A model generated the notes under the pieces. That model made no database searches, had not been told where the DNA came from, and saw only the letters and a list, made by a program, of their open reading frames with translations. From Xylanimonas protaetiae (GTDB lineage Bacteria > Actinomycetota > Actinomycetes > Actinomycetales > Cellulomonadaceae), in the NCBI RefSeq assembly GCF_004135385.1, contig NZ_CP035493.1:1364001-1428000 (forward strand): a stretch of DNA of 64,000 nucleotides, written 5' to 3'. Shown here in pieces: positions 1-7,338 of this stretch. The position numbers and the translations under genes were made by a program. The number at the start of each line of letters is the position of its first letter. The stretch's first letter is position 1.

Positions 1-486
1 GCTGCTCGGGCCGCGCCGCGACGTCGAGCTCGATGCCGGGCTCGTCGTCGGCGAGGGGTTCGAGGATGGCGAGCTGGCTGGCGAGCATCTCGGGCTTCAT
101 GAAGTGCCCGGCGCGGCCCTGGATGCGTTCGCCCAGGAGCTCGGGGTGCCGGTCAGGTGCACGAAGTGCACGGGTCCGGCGTCGCGCAGCACGTCGCGGT
201 AGGACTTCTTGAGCGCGCTGCACGGCACGACGGCCGCGTGCCCGGCGGCGTGCTGGGCGGCCAGCCAGTCGCGGATGGCGCGGAGCCAGGGCCAGCGGTC
301 GTCGTCGGTCAGCGGGTGGCCGGCCGACATCTTGGCGACGTTGGCGGCCGAGTGGAACTCGTCGCCCTCGGCGAACGCGGCGCCGAGTCGACCGGCCAGC
401 AGCGCTGCGACGGTGGTCTTGCCGGAGCCTGCGACGCCCATGACGACGACGAGGGGCGGCGGGAGGGGGGCGACGTCGATGTCCAC
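1..486 (-). pseudogene. gntK: gluconokinase, frameshifted and cut by the window edge
   Basis: Gluconokinase phosphorylates gluconate to 6-phosphogluconate, feeding the pentose phosphate pathway. The N-terminal P-loop MGVAGSGKTT, the EGDEFH segment and the HFVHLTG strand are clear. I place the start at the GTG at 486, because the ATG at 441 would begin inside the first beta strand. After HLTG the frame runs into nonsense and a stop at 97-99. Moving to the next frame near the GGGG run at 143-146 restores family sequence (ELLGERIQGRAGHFM, then LASQLAILEPL) that stays open to base 1. One base therefore seems missing, either from sequencing error or real decay. The gene is divergent from a FadR-type regulator, which fits local control by gluconate or its phosphate. 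Confidence 0.8.
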
Positions 487-504
487 CCGACGAGTATGGA
501 GTAT

Positions 505-537
505 TGGTAGCACCTTTCGCAACCAATGGTAATACCT
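505..537. promoter_or_regulatory. two matching GntR/FadR-type operator sites
   Basis: The sites are TGGTAGCACCT (505-515) and TGGTAATACCT (527-537). Both fit GGT-N3-ACC and are spaced exactly 22 bp apart, about two helical turns, inside the intergenic region of the divergent gluconokinase and FadR-type genes. FadR-subfamily operators have the form TnGTnnnACnA. The second site ends one base before the regulator start, so binding could block transcription of both genes. The function is inferred from position and symmetry. Confidence 0.6.
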
Positions 538-538
538 A

Positions 539-1258
539 ATGTGTGCCACGTACCCTGAGGCTGTGCCCGCCGACGTCCTCCACACCACCGTCCTCGACGC
601 CCTCGGTCGTCGCATCACGGGCGGTGACCTGCGTGAAGGCTCCGTGCTGACGCTCGACGCGATCAGCCAGGAGTTCGGCGTCTCCCGCACCGTGGCCCGC
701 GAGGTCATGCGGCTGCTCGAGGGCTACGGCCTCGTCCGCCCGCGTCGTCGGGTCGGGCTCGTCGTCCTGCCCATGTCCGCCTGGCAGGTGCTCAGCCCCA
801 CCGTCATCGGCTGGCGCCTCCAGGGCGACGGCCGCGTCGACCAGCTCCGCTCGCTCACCGAGCTGCGCCACGCCGTCGAGCCGCTCGCCGCGGCCGGCGC
901 CGCCCGCCACGCGACCGACGAGCAGCGTGCCGAGCTCGTCGCCGTCGCGGCCCGCCTGCGCGCGCTCGGAGACGCCGGGGAGGGCGACCACGCGGAGTTC
1001 CTCGCCGCCGACGTCGCGATGCACGAGCTGCTGCTGTGCGCCAGCGGCAACGAGCTGTTCGGCGCGCTGTCCGGCGTCGTCGCCGCCGTCCTGTCGGGCC
1101 GCACCAGCCTCGGCCTCATGCCCGCGTCGCCGCACCCCGTCGCGCTCGACGCGCACGAGGCGGTCGCTCGCGCCGTCGCCGCCGGCGACGCCGAGGGCGC
1201 CCGCCGCGCGATGGCCGTCGTCGTCGACGAGGTCCAGCAGGCCCTCGACGCCGTCTGA
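539..1258 (+). CDS. FadR-subfamily GntR transcriptional regulator
   Basis: This 239-residue regulator has an N-terminal winged helix (about residues 14-75, with the recognition segment AISQEFGVSRTVAREVMRLL) and an FCD-type all-helical effector domain (about 95-235). The conserved metal/ligand-site histidine appears in DVAMHELLL, and another histidine sits near LDAHEAV. FCD regulators usually bind small carboxylates or sugar acids. Divergence from gluconokinase suggests gluconate or 6-phosphogluconate as effector, by inference. The ATG at 539 is used; a GTG at residue 9 (563) is a possible alternative start. Two GGT-N3-ACC sites lie immediately upstream. Confidence 0.85.
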   Translation: MCATYPEAVPADVLHTTVLDALGRRITGGDLREGSVLTLDAISQEFGVSRTVAREVMRLLEGYGLVRPRRRVGLVVLPMSAWQVLSPTVIGWRLQGDGRVDQLRSLTELRHAVEPLAAAGAARHATDEQRAELVAVAARLRALGDAGEGDHAEFLAADVAMHELLLCASGNELFGALSGVVAAVLSGRTSLGLMPASPHPVALDAHEAVARAVAAGDAEGARRAMAVVVDEVQQALDAV

Positions 1259-1321
1259 CGCCGTAGGGGCGCCGTCTGACGCCGTCGAGCCGCCGACGCC
1301 GCCGGGTGGGCGACGCGGCCC

Positions 1322-2590
1322 CTACCGCTTGCGCAGGTCCGGCAGCGCCGCGAGCGCCAGCGCCGCGCACGCCCACCCGGCGATCATCGCCACGAGGAAC
1401 CCGGCCTCCGACCCGCCCGCGTCGATGCGCGTGCCCGCGAGCCACGACCCGAGCGCCGCCCCGGAGCCGCTCGCGGTGCCGATCCAGGCCAGGCCCTCGG
1501 TCAGGCGGTTCGACGGCACGAGCGCCTGCACCATCGCGTTGCCGTTGACGAGGGTGGGCGCGATGGCCAGGCCGGTCAGCGACATGGCGACCGCGAGCGC
1601 CACCTTCGAGTGCGCGGTGAGGAACAACGACACGCCCGCCGCGATCACGGCGGTGCCGACCACGAACCGCGTCGAGAGCCGCGAGCGCCAGTGGACCGCC
1701 CCGTAGGCCAGGCCCGAGACGAGCGACCCGAGCGCGAACGCCGCGAGCACCACGCCGGCCATGCCGCGCGCGCCCTGCTCGGTCGCGAACGCGACCGTGG
1801 ACACGTCGACGGCGCCGAAGATCGTGCCCATCGCGAGGAACACGACGGCGAGCACGGGCATGCCGGGCACGAGGATCGCGGGCCGCTGCCGGGTCCCCGG
1901 CGCGACGGGGGCGGCACCGACGATGGCGCCGTCGTCGCCGCGCGTGACCACCTCGATGGCCGCGGTGTCCGGGGAGGGCTCGGACGGACGCCGTACGGGC
2001 GGCTCCGTGCGGCGCTGCACCAGGAACGCGAGCCCGCCGACGAGGCCCGCGACCGCGGCGACCACGAGGCCGCCGGACGAGACCACGGCCGTGGCGAGCA
2101 CGGTCGCCACGATGGGGCCGACGATGAACACGAGCTCGTCCACGGACGCCTCGAGCGAGAACGCCGTGTGGAGCTGGCGCGGCTCGCGCACCGCGTGCGT
2201 CCAGCGGGCGCGCACGTACGCGCCGTACGAGCCCTGCGTCCCGCCCGCGACCACCGCGAGCAGCCACAGCGTCCACTCCGGGGCGTGCGACGTGGCCGCC
2301 GCGACGAGGCCCAGCAGGCCCGCCGTCGTCACGAGCAGCAGGGGGAGCAGGACGCGGCGCTGCCCCGCCCGGTCCACGAACCGGGCGACCTGCGGCGCGC
2401 CGACCGCCTGCGCGACCACGAGCACGGCCGACACGCGGCCCGCCACGGCGTACGACCCGGTGGACGTCTGCACCATGAGCACCGTGCCGATGGCGACCAT
2501 CGCGTTGGGGAGCCGGGCGAGCCCGCCTGCTGCGGAGAAGGCTGCTGCGCCGGGGACCCGGAGCACGTCGAGGTACGGGTTGCGGCTCAC
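1322..2590 (-). CDS. MFS transporter
   Basis: This 422-residue polytopic membrane protein has about 12 hydrophobic segments in two halves, separated by a charged central loop near residues 195-240, as in the major facilitator superfamily. The first loop contains a short basic segment (ARFVDRAGQRR) in the position of the MFS loop 2-3 motif. Nothing in the sequence identifies a substrate; drug or sugar efflux is typical of this branch. It is divergently transcribed from the acetyltransferase gene at 2642 with about 50 bp between them. The 3' end faces the FadR-type regulator, whose stop region contains a 16-bp direct repeat (1249-1264 and 1270-1285). Confidence 0.8.
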   Translation of the reverse strand: MSRNPYLDVLRVPGAAAFSAAGGLARLPNAMVAIGTVLMVQTSTGSYAVAGRVSAVLVVAQAVGAPQVARFVDRAGQRRVLLPLLLVTTAGLLGLVAAATSHAPEWTLWLLAVVAGGTQGSYGAYVRARWTHAVREPRQLHTAFSLEASVDELVFIVGPIVATVLATAVVSSGGLVVAAVAGLVGGLAFLVQRRTEPPVRRPSEPSPDTAAIEVVTRGDDGAIVGAAPVAPGTRQRPAILVPGMPVLAVVFLAMGTIFGAVDVSTVAFATEQGARGMAGVVLAAFALGSLVSGLAYGAVHWRSRLSTRFVVGTAVIAAGVSLFLTAHSKVALAVAMSLTGLAIAPTLVNGNAMVQALVPSNRLTEGLAWIGTASGSGAALGSWLAGTRIDAGGSEAGFLVAMIAGWACAALALAALPDLRKR

Positions 2591-2641
2591 CGGCCGATTC
2601 TCTCAGCCGGACCGGGGGGTCCTCGGGGTACGGTACCCGGC

Positions 2642-2959
2642 ATGACGCATCCGACGGCCTCCGCTGACCAGTCGCCGGTGTGTGTCGTCGTGCGGCTCCC
2701 CGAGCAGTCGCGGTACGAGGCGCACCACCCGGAGTCCGACCGCGTCATGGGCTGGCTCAACTTCCGCGTCGAGGGCGACGTCGTCGTCATCCCCCAGACC
2801 GTCACGGTGCCCGAGTTCCGTGGGCGCGGTGTCGCGGCCATGCTCGCCCGACAGGCGCTCGAGGACGCCATCGACGACGGCAAGAAGGTCGACGCCCTGT
2901 GCTGGTACGTGGCCGAGTTCATCGAGCGCAACCCGCGCTACTACTCGCTCCAGGTCTGA
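2642..2959 (+). CDS. small GCN5-related N-acetyltransferase
   Basis: This 105-residue single-domain protein resembles the short GNAT family also represented by the next gene. The acetyl-CoA loop is seen as VPEFRGRGVAAML (about residues 56-68), and the usual C-terminal strand and helix follow as ALCWYVAEFIERNP. The ATG at 2642 is the first in-frame start after the divergent promoter region and gives the normal small-family length. It lies 67 bp upstream of a second short GNAT gene in the same orientation, suggesting a small cluster. The substrate is unknown. Confidence 0.8.
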   Translation: MTHPTASADQSPVCVVVRLPEQSRYEAHHPESDRVMGWLNFRVEGDVVVIPQTVTVPEFRGRGVAAMLARQALEDAIDDGKKVDALCWYVAEFIERNPRYYSLQV

Positions 2960-3026
2960 CGACGCGGCGGCGACGGCGCGGCGCGCGGAGTTGGCCCGTG
3001 CGCGCCCCGCACGCCACGATGGGCGC

Positions 3027-3422
3027 ATGACCGAGGTCCGCCCGCACGTCACCGTCACCGTCACCGACGACCCCGCCCGCTCCGTCTTCGTCGCCACGCT
3101 CGACGACGGCACCGTCGCGGGCGGCGCGTACTACCACCGGCTCGGTGGCACCGTGATCTTCACGCACACCGAGGTGGACCCCGCGTTCGAGGGCCAGGGG
3201 ATCGGCTCGCGCCTCGCCGCGGGAGCCCTCGGGCTCGTGCGCGCGGCCGGCGGGAAGGTCGTCCCGCTGTGCCCCTTCGTCCGGGGCTGGATGGCCAAGC
3301 ATCCCGAGCACGACGACCTCCTCAAGACGTTCACCGATTTCGGCACCCGCACGGGCGGCCCCGGCGCAGGCGGGCCCGCCGCGCCCGCCGCCGGTAAGCC
3401 CGCGCCCGCCGCGGGGGAGTGA
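3027..3422 (+). CDS. small GCN5-related N-acetyltransferase
   Basis: This is a 131-residue protein of the short GNAT family. Signature segments are FTHTEVDPAFEGQGIGSRLA (about 48-67, CoA pyrophosphate loop) and VVPLCPFVRGWMAKHPEH (about 78-95). The last 25 residues are a Gly/Ala/Pro tail without fold. Its TGA is followed four bases later by the ATG of the flavoprotein gene, so these genes are probably cotranscribed. The target substrate cannot be read from the sequence. Confidence 0.85.
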   Translation: MTEVRPHVTVTVTDDPARSVFVATLDDGTVAGGAYYHRLGGTVIFTHTEVDPAFEGQGIGSRLAAGALGLVRAAGGKVVPLCPFVRGWMAKHPEHDDLLKTFTDFGTRTGGPGAGGPAAPAAGKPAPAAGE

Positions 3423-3426
3423 CCGG

Positions 3427-5378
3427 ATGCGCGTGGATCGTGCCGACGTCGTCGTCGTCGGCGGGGGGCCGCCGGGCTGAGCGCGGCGCTCGCGGCCGTC
3501 GAGACGTTCGCCGCCGAGGGACGCGACGACGCCGTCGTCGCCCTCGTCTCGAAGGTCTACCCGATGCGCTCGCACACGGTCGCGGCCGAGGGCGGGGCGG
3601 CGGGCGTCGTCCCCGGCGGGGCGGACACCGCCGAGCAGCACGTCGCGGACACGCTCCGGGGCGGCGCGGGCCTGGGCCACGACGACGCCGTCCGGTTCGT
3701 CGTGGACCGCGCGCCCGCGGAGCTCGCCCGCCTGGAGCGGCTCGGCATGCCGTGGTCGCGCACCGCGGACGGCGACCCGGCGGTCCGCCGGTTCGGCGGC
3801 ATGACCAACCCGCGCACGTGGTTCGCCGCCGACAAGACCGGCTTCCACCTGCTGCACACCCTCTTCCAGACGACGCTGCGCGAGCCGTCGATCCGCCGCT
3901 ACGACGAGCACGTGGTCCTCGACCTGCTGCTCTCGGACGCCCCGTCGTCGGACGCCCCGTCGTCCGGCGCGAGCCGCCCGTCGTCCGGTGCGGGGTCGCA
4001 GAGCCCCGCGGACGCGAGCCGCGCCGCCCGCGGCGTCGTCGCCTACGACCAGCAGCGCGGCGAGCCCGTGACGATCCTCGCGGCCGCCGTCGTCCTCGCG
4101 ACGGGCGGCTATGCCCGTGCCTGGGGCACGTCCACCAACGCGGGCATCGTCACGGGCGACGGCCTGTCGATGGCGCTGCGCGCGGGCCTGCCGCTGCGCG
4201 ACCTCGAGATGGTCCAGGTCCACCCCACGTGCCTGCCGGGCAGCGGCATCCTCATCACCGAGGCGGCCCGCGGCGAGGGCGGCGTGCTGGTCGACGCCGC
4301 GGGCGAGCGCTACCTCGCCGACTACGGGCTCGGCCCGGTCACGCCCGTCGGCGAGCCCGCCGCGCGGCAGATGGAGCTCGGCCCGCGCGACAAGCTCTCC
4401 CAGGCGTTCTGGCACGCCGACCGCGCCGGCCGCACGATCCCCACGCGCGACGGCGGCGTCGTCCACCTCGACCTGCGCCACCTCGGCAAGGCCGTCATCG
4501 ACGAGCGTCTGCCCCTCGTCGCGGGCCTCGCGCGGCGCTTCGGGGGCGTCGACCCGGTCCGCGAACCGATCCCCGTCCGACCGGCCGCCCACTACACGAT
4601 GGGCGGCATCGTCACGACGGCTCACGGTCAGGTGCTCGACGCCGCGGGCGCCCCCGTCGCCGGCCTGTTCGCCGCGGGCGAGTGCGCGAGCACCGGCCTG
4701 CACGGCGCGAACCGCCTGGGCTCGAACTCCCTCGTCGAGACCCTCGTGGTCGGCCGCGCCGCCGGCACGCTGGCGGCCGCGCCGTCGTCGCCGTCCGAGC
4801 CCCTGTCGTCGTCCGGGCCCCCGTCGACCGCCGCGCGCCCGGCGTCGTCCGCGCCTCCGTCGTCCGCCGTGCCGTCATCGCAGTCGCAGGACCCCGGCGA
4901 GGCCGCCCTCGTCGACCGCGCCCGCGCCCGCGCCGAGCACTGGCTCGCGATGCGCGGCCGCGGCACCGAGTCGCCCGCCGAGATCCGCCGCGAGCTGGGC
5001 ACCGTCCTCGACGCCGAGGTCGGCATCTTCCGCGACGCGGACGGACTGGCCCGCGCCGCGGCCACCCTCGAGGACCTGCACGCCCGCTACCAGGACGTCC
5101 GCGTCGCCGACACGGCCGCCGTCTTCAACACCGACTGGAGCCAGGTGCTCGAGCTCGGCGCGATGCTCGCGGTCGCGCGCGGCGCGGTCGCCGCCGCCAT
5201 CGGGCGCACGGAGTCCCGCGGCGCCCACCAGCGCCTCGACCACCCGCACACCGACGACGTCGCCCGGCACTCCCTGGTGACCCTGGACGCGGCCGGCGCC
5301 GTCGAGGTGCGCTGGCAGCCGGTCGACGCCGCGGTGTCGGCGGCGGCCGCCGCGACGCCCGGGAAGGACCACCGATGA
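3427..5378 (+). pseudogene. succinate dehydrogenase/fumarate reductase-type flavoprotein, one frameshift
   Basis: This FAD-dependent dehydrogenase subunit would interconvert succinate and fumarate with the Fe-S protein encoded next. From the ATG at 3427 the frame reads MRVDRADVVVVGGGPPG and then stops. The following frame supplies AGLSAAL, completing a GGGPAGL dinucleotide-binding motif, and continues open to 5378. One base is therefore missing around 3463-3473 (a G6CC stretch). Diagnostic motifs downstream are SHTVAAEGG (covalent FAD histidine), QVHPTCLPGSG, TEAARGEGG, HYTMGGI and HGANRLGSNSL. Two Ser/Pro-rich low-complexity insertions, encoded near 3928-4030 and 4780-4900, are unusual for the family. 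The stop overlaps the next start (ATGA). No membrane-anchor genes adjoin. Confidence 0.85.
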
Positions 5379-6154
5379 CCGACCAGACCCTGCGCGTCAC
5401 CGTGACCCGGCAGGAGCCGGGCGAGGAGCCGCGCGACGAGACCTTCGACGTCCCGTTCGACGACCGCACCTCGGTGCTCGACGCCCTCGACTGGATCAAG
5501 GACCACAGCGCGCCGTCGCTGACGTTCCGCTGGTCGTGCCGCTCGGGCGTGTGCGGCTCGTGCGGCGTCATGGTCAACGGCCGCCCGGTGCTCGGCTGCG
5601 AGACGACGGTCGCGGGCTACCGCACGTCGGGCCTCACGGTCGGCCCCATGGCCCACGCCACGGTGCAGCGCGACCTCGCCGTCGACACCGACGAGTTCCT
5701 CGCCAAGCTGCGCGGCGTCTCCCCGTGGATGCTGCCGACCCCGCCGGTCCTCCAGCCCGCCGGGGCCCCGGGCCCGCACCCGTCGCCGGACGCGGAGTCG
5801 CAGGACCCGTCGGCCGTCCCGTCCTTGGACGTCCTCGCCGTCCACAGTCAGACCCCCGGCCAGGTCGAGGCCTACAGGGGCCTCTCCCAGTGCATCGACT
5901 GCATGCTCTGCTACGCGGCCTGCCCCGTCCTCGACGACGTCGCCGGCTTCACGGGCCCGGCCGCCGTCGCGACGGCGCGCCGCTGGGACCTCGACTCGCG
6001 CGACGACGGCAACGAGACCCGCTTCCTCGCCCTCGCCGAGAACGAGGAGGGCATCTGGCCCTGCACCCAGGTCGGCGCCTGCACGCGCGCCTGCCCGAAG
6101 GGCGTCGACCCGGCCAAGGCGATCCGCGACTACCAGCGCGAGGCGCTGGGCTGA
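5375..6154 (+). CDS. succinate dehydrogenase/fumarate reductase iron-sulfur subunit
   Basis: This 259-residue electron-transfer subunit partners the upstream flavoprotein. An N-terminal plant-type [2Fe-2S] ferredoxin domain has cysteines at 55, 60, 63 and 75. The C-terminal domain carries the cluster cysteines C173, C176, C179, C183 (CIDCMLCYAAC) and C230, C236, C240 (CTQVGACTRAC), enough for one [4Fe-4S] and one [3Fe-4S] cluster. A Pro/Ser-rich linker of about 35 residues (124-160) separates the domains and is longer than usual. The ATG overlaps the flavoprotein stop, indicating translational coupling. The quinone-binding anchor subunits are not nearby. Confidence 0.88.
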   Translation: MTDQTLRVTVTRQEPGEEPRDETFDVPFDDRTSVLDALDWIKDHSAPSLTFRWSCRSGVCGSCGVMVNGRPVLGCETTVAGYRTSGLTVGPMAHATVQRDLAVDTDEFLAKLRGVSPWMLPTPPVLQPAGAPGPHPSPDAESQDPSAVPSLDVLAVHSQTPGQVEAYRGLSQCIDCMLCYAACPVLDDVAGFTGPAAVATARRWDLDSRDDGNETRFLALAENEEGIWPCTQVGACTRACPKGVDPAKAIRDYQREALG

Positions 6155-6202
6155 CGGCCCGGCCCGCCCCGGTCTGGACGCGCCCCGAGACAGGGGCACC
6201 CC

Positions 6203-6274
6203 GATCGGAACGTGGTTTCCGGATCGGAACGTGGCTTCCGGTGCACGTTCCGATCCAAAACACACGCTCCGATC
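6203..6274. repeat. 72-bp four-site inverted-repeat element, copy I
   Basis: Four copies of a 12-mer are present: GATCGGAACGTG at 6203-6214 and 6222-6233 (plus), then its inverse CACGTTCCGATC at 6244-6255 and the variant CACGCTCCGATC at 6263-6274. The start-to-start spacing is 19, 22 and 19 bp. The spacers are not conserved between copies, only the 12-mers are. A second element with identical spacing lies at 7180-7251 on the other side of the acetyltransferase gene. The pattern could be a protein-binding array or a REP/MITE-like repeat. Confidence 0.85.
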
Positions 6275-6299
6275 GCCGGCGATGTGGTGGGCTGGCCCC

Positions 6300-7106
6300 A
6301 TGCCTGACGCCGCGACGCTCCTCGCCGCCTACGACGCCCAGCTCCGCACCGACGCCGAGACCCCGTCGGCCCTCGCCGTGACCCGGGTCGGCCCGCTCCG
6401 CCTCGTCACCTTCGCGGGCGGTCGCGGCTTCGTCACGTACCGCACGCTCGACGACGCCGACGGCACCCCCGTCGACGCCGTCCGGGTCCGCGAGCTCGTC
6501 GCCGCCGCCGCTGACCACTTCCGCGCCGACCCCGCGTTCGCCCAGGCGGAGTGGAAGACGCGCGGCCACGACCACGCGCCGGGCCTGCACGATGCCCTGC
6601 TGGAGCACGGCTTCGAGCCCGAGGAGCAGGAGTCGATCATGCTCGGCGAGGCCGCGGGCCTGGTCGCCGACGTCCCGCTGCCCGCGGGCGTCACGCTGCG
6701 CCGGGTCACCGAGGAGGCCGACGTGCGCGCCATGGCCCGCATGGTCGACGAGGTGTTCGGCGACCCGCGCGACGTCGAGCCGATCCTGGCCCGCCTCCGG
6801 AACGAGTCCGCCCGCGAGGACGGCATGCAGGTCTGGGTCGCGGAGGCCGACGGCGTGATCGTCAGCGCGGGCCGTCTCGAGCCGGTCCCGAGCACGGAGT
6901 TCGCCGGCATCTGGGGCGGCGCGACGCGCCCCGAGTGGCGCGGCCAGGGCATCTACCGCGCGCTGACGTCGGCCCGCGCCCGCGAGGCGCTGCGCCTGGG
7001 CCGCCGCTACCTCCACAGCGACTCGACGGAGTACTCCCGCCCGATCCTGGAGCGCAGCGGCCTGCTGAGAGCATCGACGACGACCCCCTACGTCTGGCAC
7101 CGCTGA
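6300..7106 (+). CDS. GNAT family N-acetyltransferase
   Basis: This 268-residue protein has a C-terminal GNAT domain (about 125-265): VWVAEADGVIVSAGRLEP forms the central strands, and the CoA loop reads RPEWRGQGIYRALT (about 212-225). The N-terminal half (ATLLAAYDAQLR onward) is typical of longer actinobacterial acetyltransferases in which the first domain is degenerate. The ATG at 6300 is chosen; an earlier in-frame start at 6231 would translate through the repeat element. No good ribosome binding site is visible. The gene sits alone between two copies of the 72-bp four-site element. The substrate is unknown. Confidence 0.85.
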   Translation: MPDAATLLAAYDAQLRTDAETPSALAVTRVGPLRLVTFAGGRGFVTYRTLDDADGTPVDAVRVRELVAAAADHFRADPAFAQAEWKTRGHDHAPGLHDALLEHGFEPEEQESIMLGEAAGLVADVPLPAGVTLRRVTEEADVRAMARMVDEVFGDPRDVEPILARLRNESAREDGMQVWVAEADGVIVSAGRLEPVPSTEFAGIWGGATRPEWRGQGIYRALTSARAREALRLGRRYLHSDSTEYSRPILERSGLLRASTTTPYVWHR

Positions 7107-7179
7107 GCCGGGCGCCGCCGAGCTGGGCACCGCCGAGCTGCGCACCGCTGAACTGCGCGCCGCTGAGCTGGGCGCCGCC
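7105..7179. repeat. five tandem 15-bp repeats
   Basis: Five 15-bp units of the type GAGCTGGGCGCCGCC run from 7105 to 7179, differing at a few positions (GAGCCGGGCGCCGCC first, GAACTGCGCGCCGCT fourth). The array starts at the stop codon of the acetyltransferase and ends exactly where the second 72-bp element begins. Read on the minus strand it gives a pentapeptide-like pattern (AQLSG, AQLGG), but no supported gene uses that frame. Confidence 0.8.
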
Positions 7180-7251
7180 GATCGGAACGTGCACAGCAGA
7201 TCGGAGCGTGCGATGCATCGCACGCTCCGATCCGTATCCCACGTTCCGATC
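7180..7251. repeat. 72-bp four-site inverted-repeat element, copy II
   Basis: Sites are GATCGGAACGTG (7180-7191), GATCGGAGCGTG (7199-7210), CACGCTCCGATC (7221-7232) and CACGTTCCGATC (7240-7251). Length and spacing (19, 22, 19 bp) equal those of the copy at 6203-6274. The inner pair with its spacer forms a perfect 34-bp palindrome (7199-7232), and the outer pair is also a perfect match. Position between the convergent acetyltransferase and phosphoglucomutase genes allows a role in termination, but the spaced 12-mers look more like a binding array. Confidence 0.85.
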
Positions 7252-7338
7252 GCCGACGACGCGCCCGGCCCGGCCCGGACGCCGCCCCGCGCCCAGCCGC
7301 CCGACCGCCCCGACGCCCGGCCGGCCCGCCCCGCGGCG

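Noticed and set aside
6862-7242. Minus-strand frame with AQLSG/AQLGG pentapeptide-like repeats
   Set aside because: The pattern comes from the 15-bp tandem array; the frame begins in the 72-bp element and runs into sequence antisense to the acetyltransferase.
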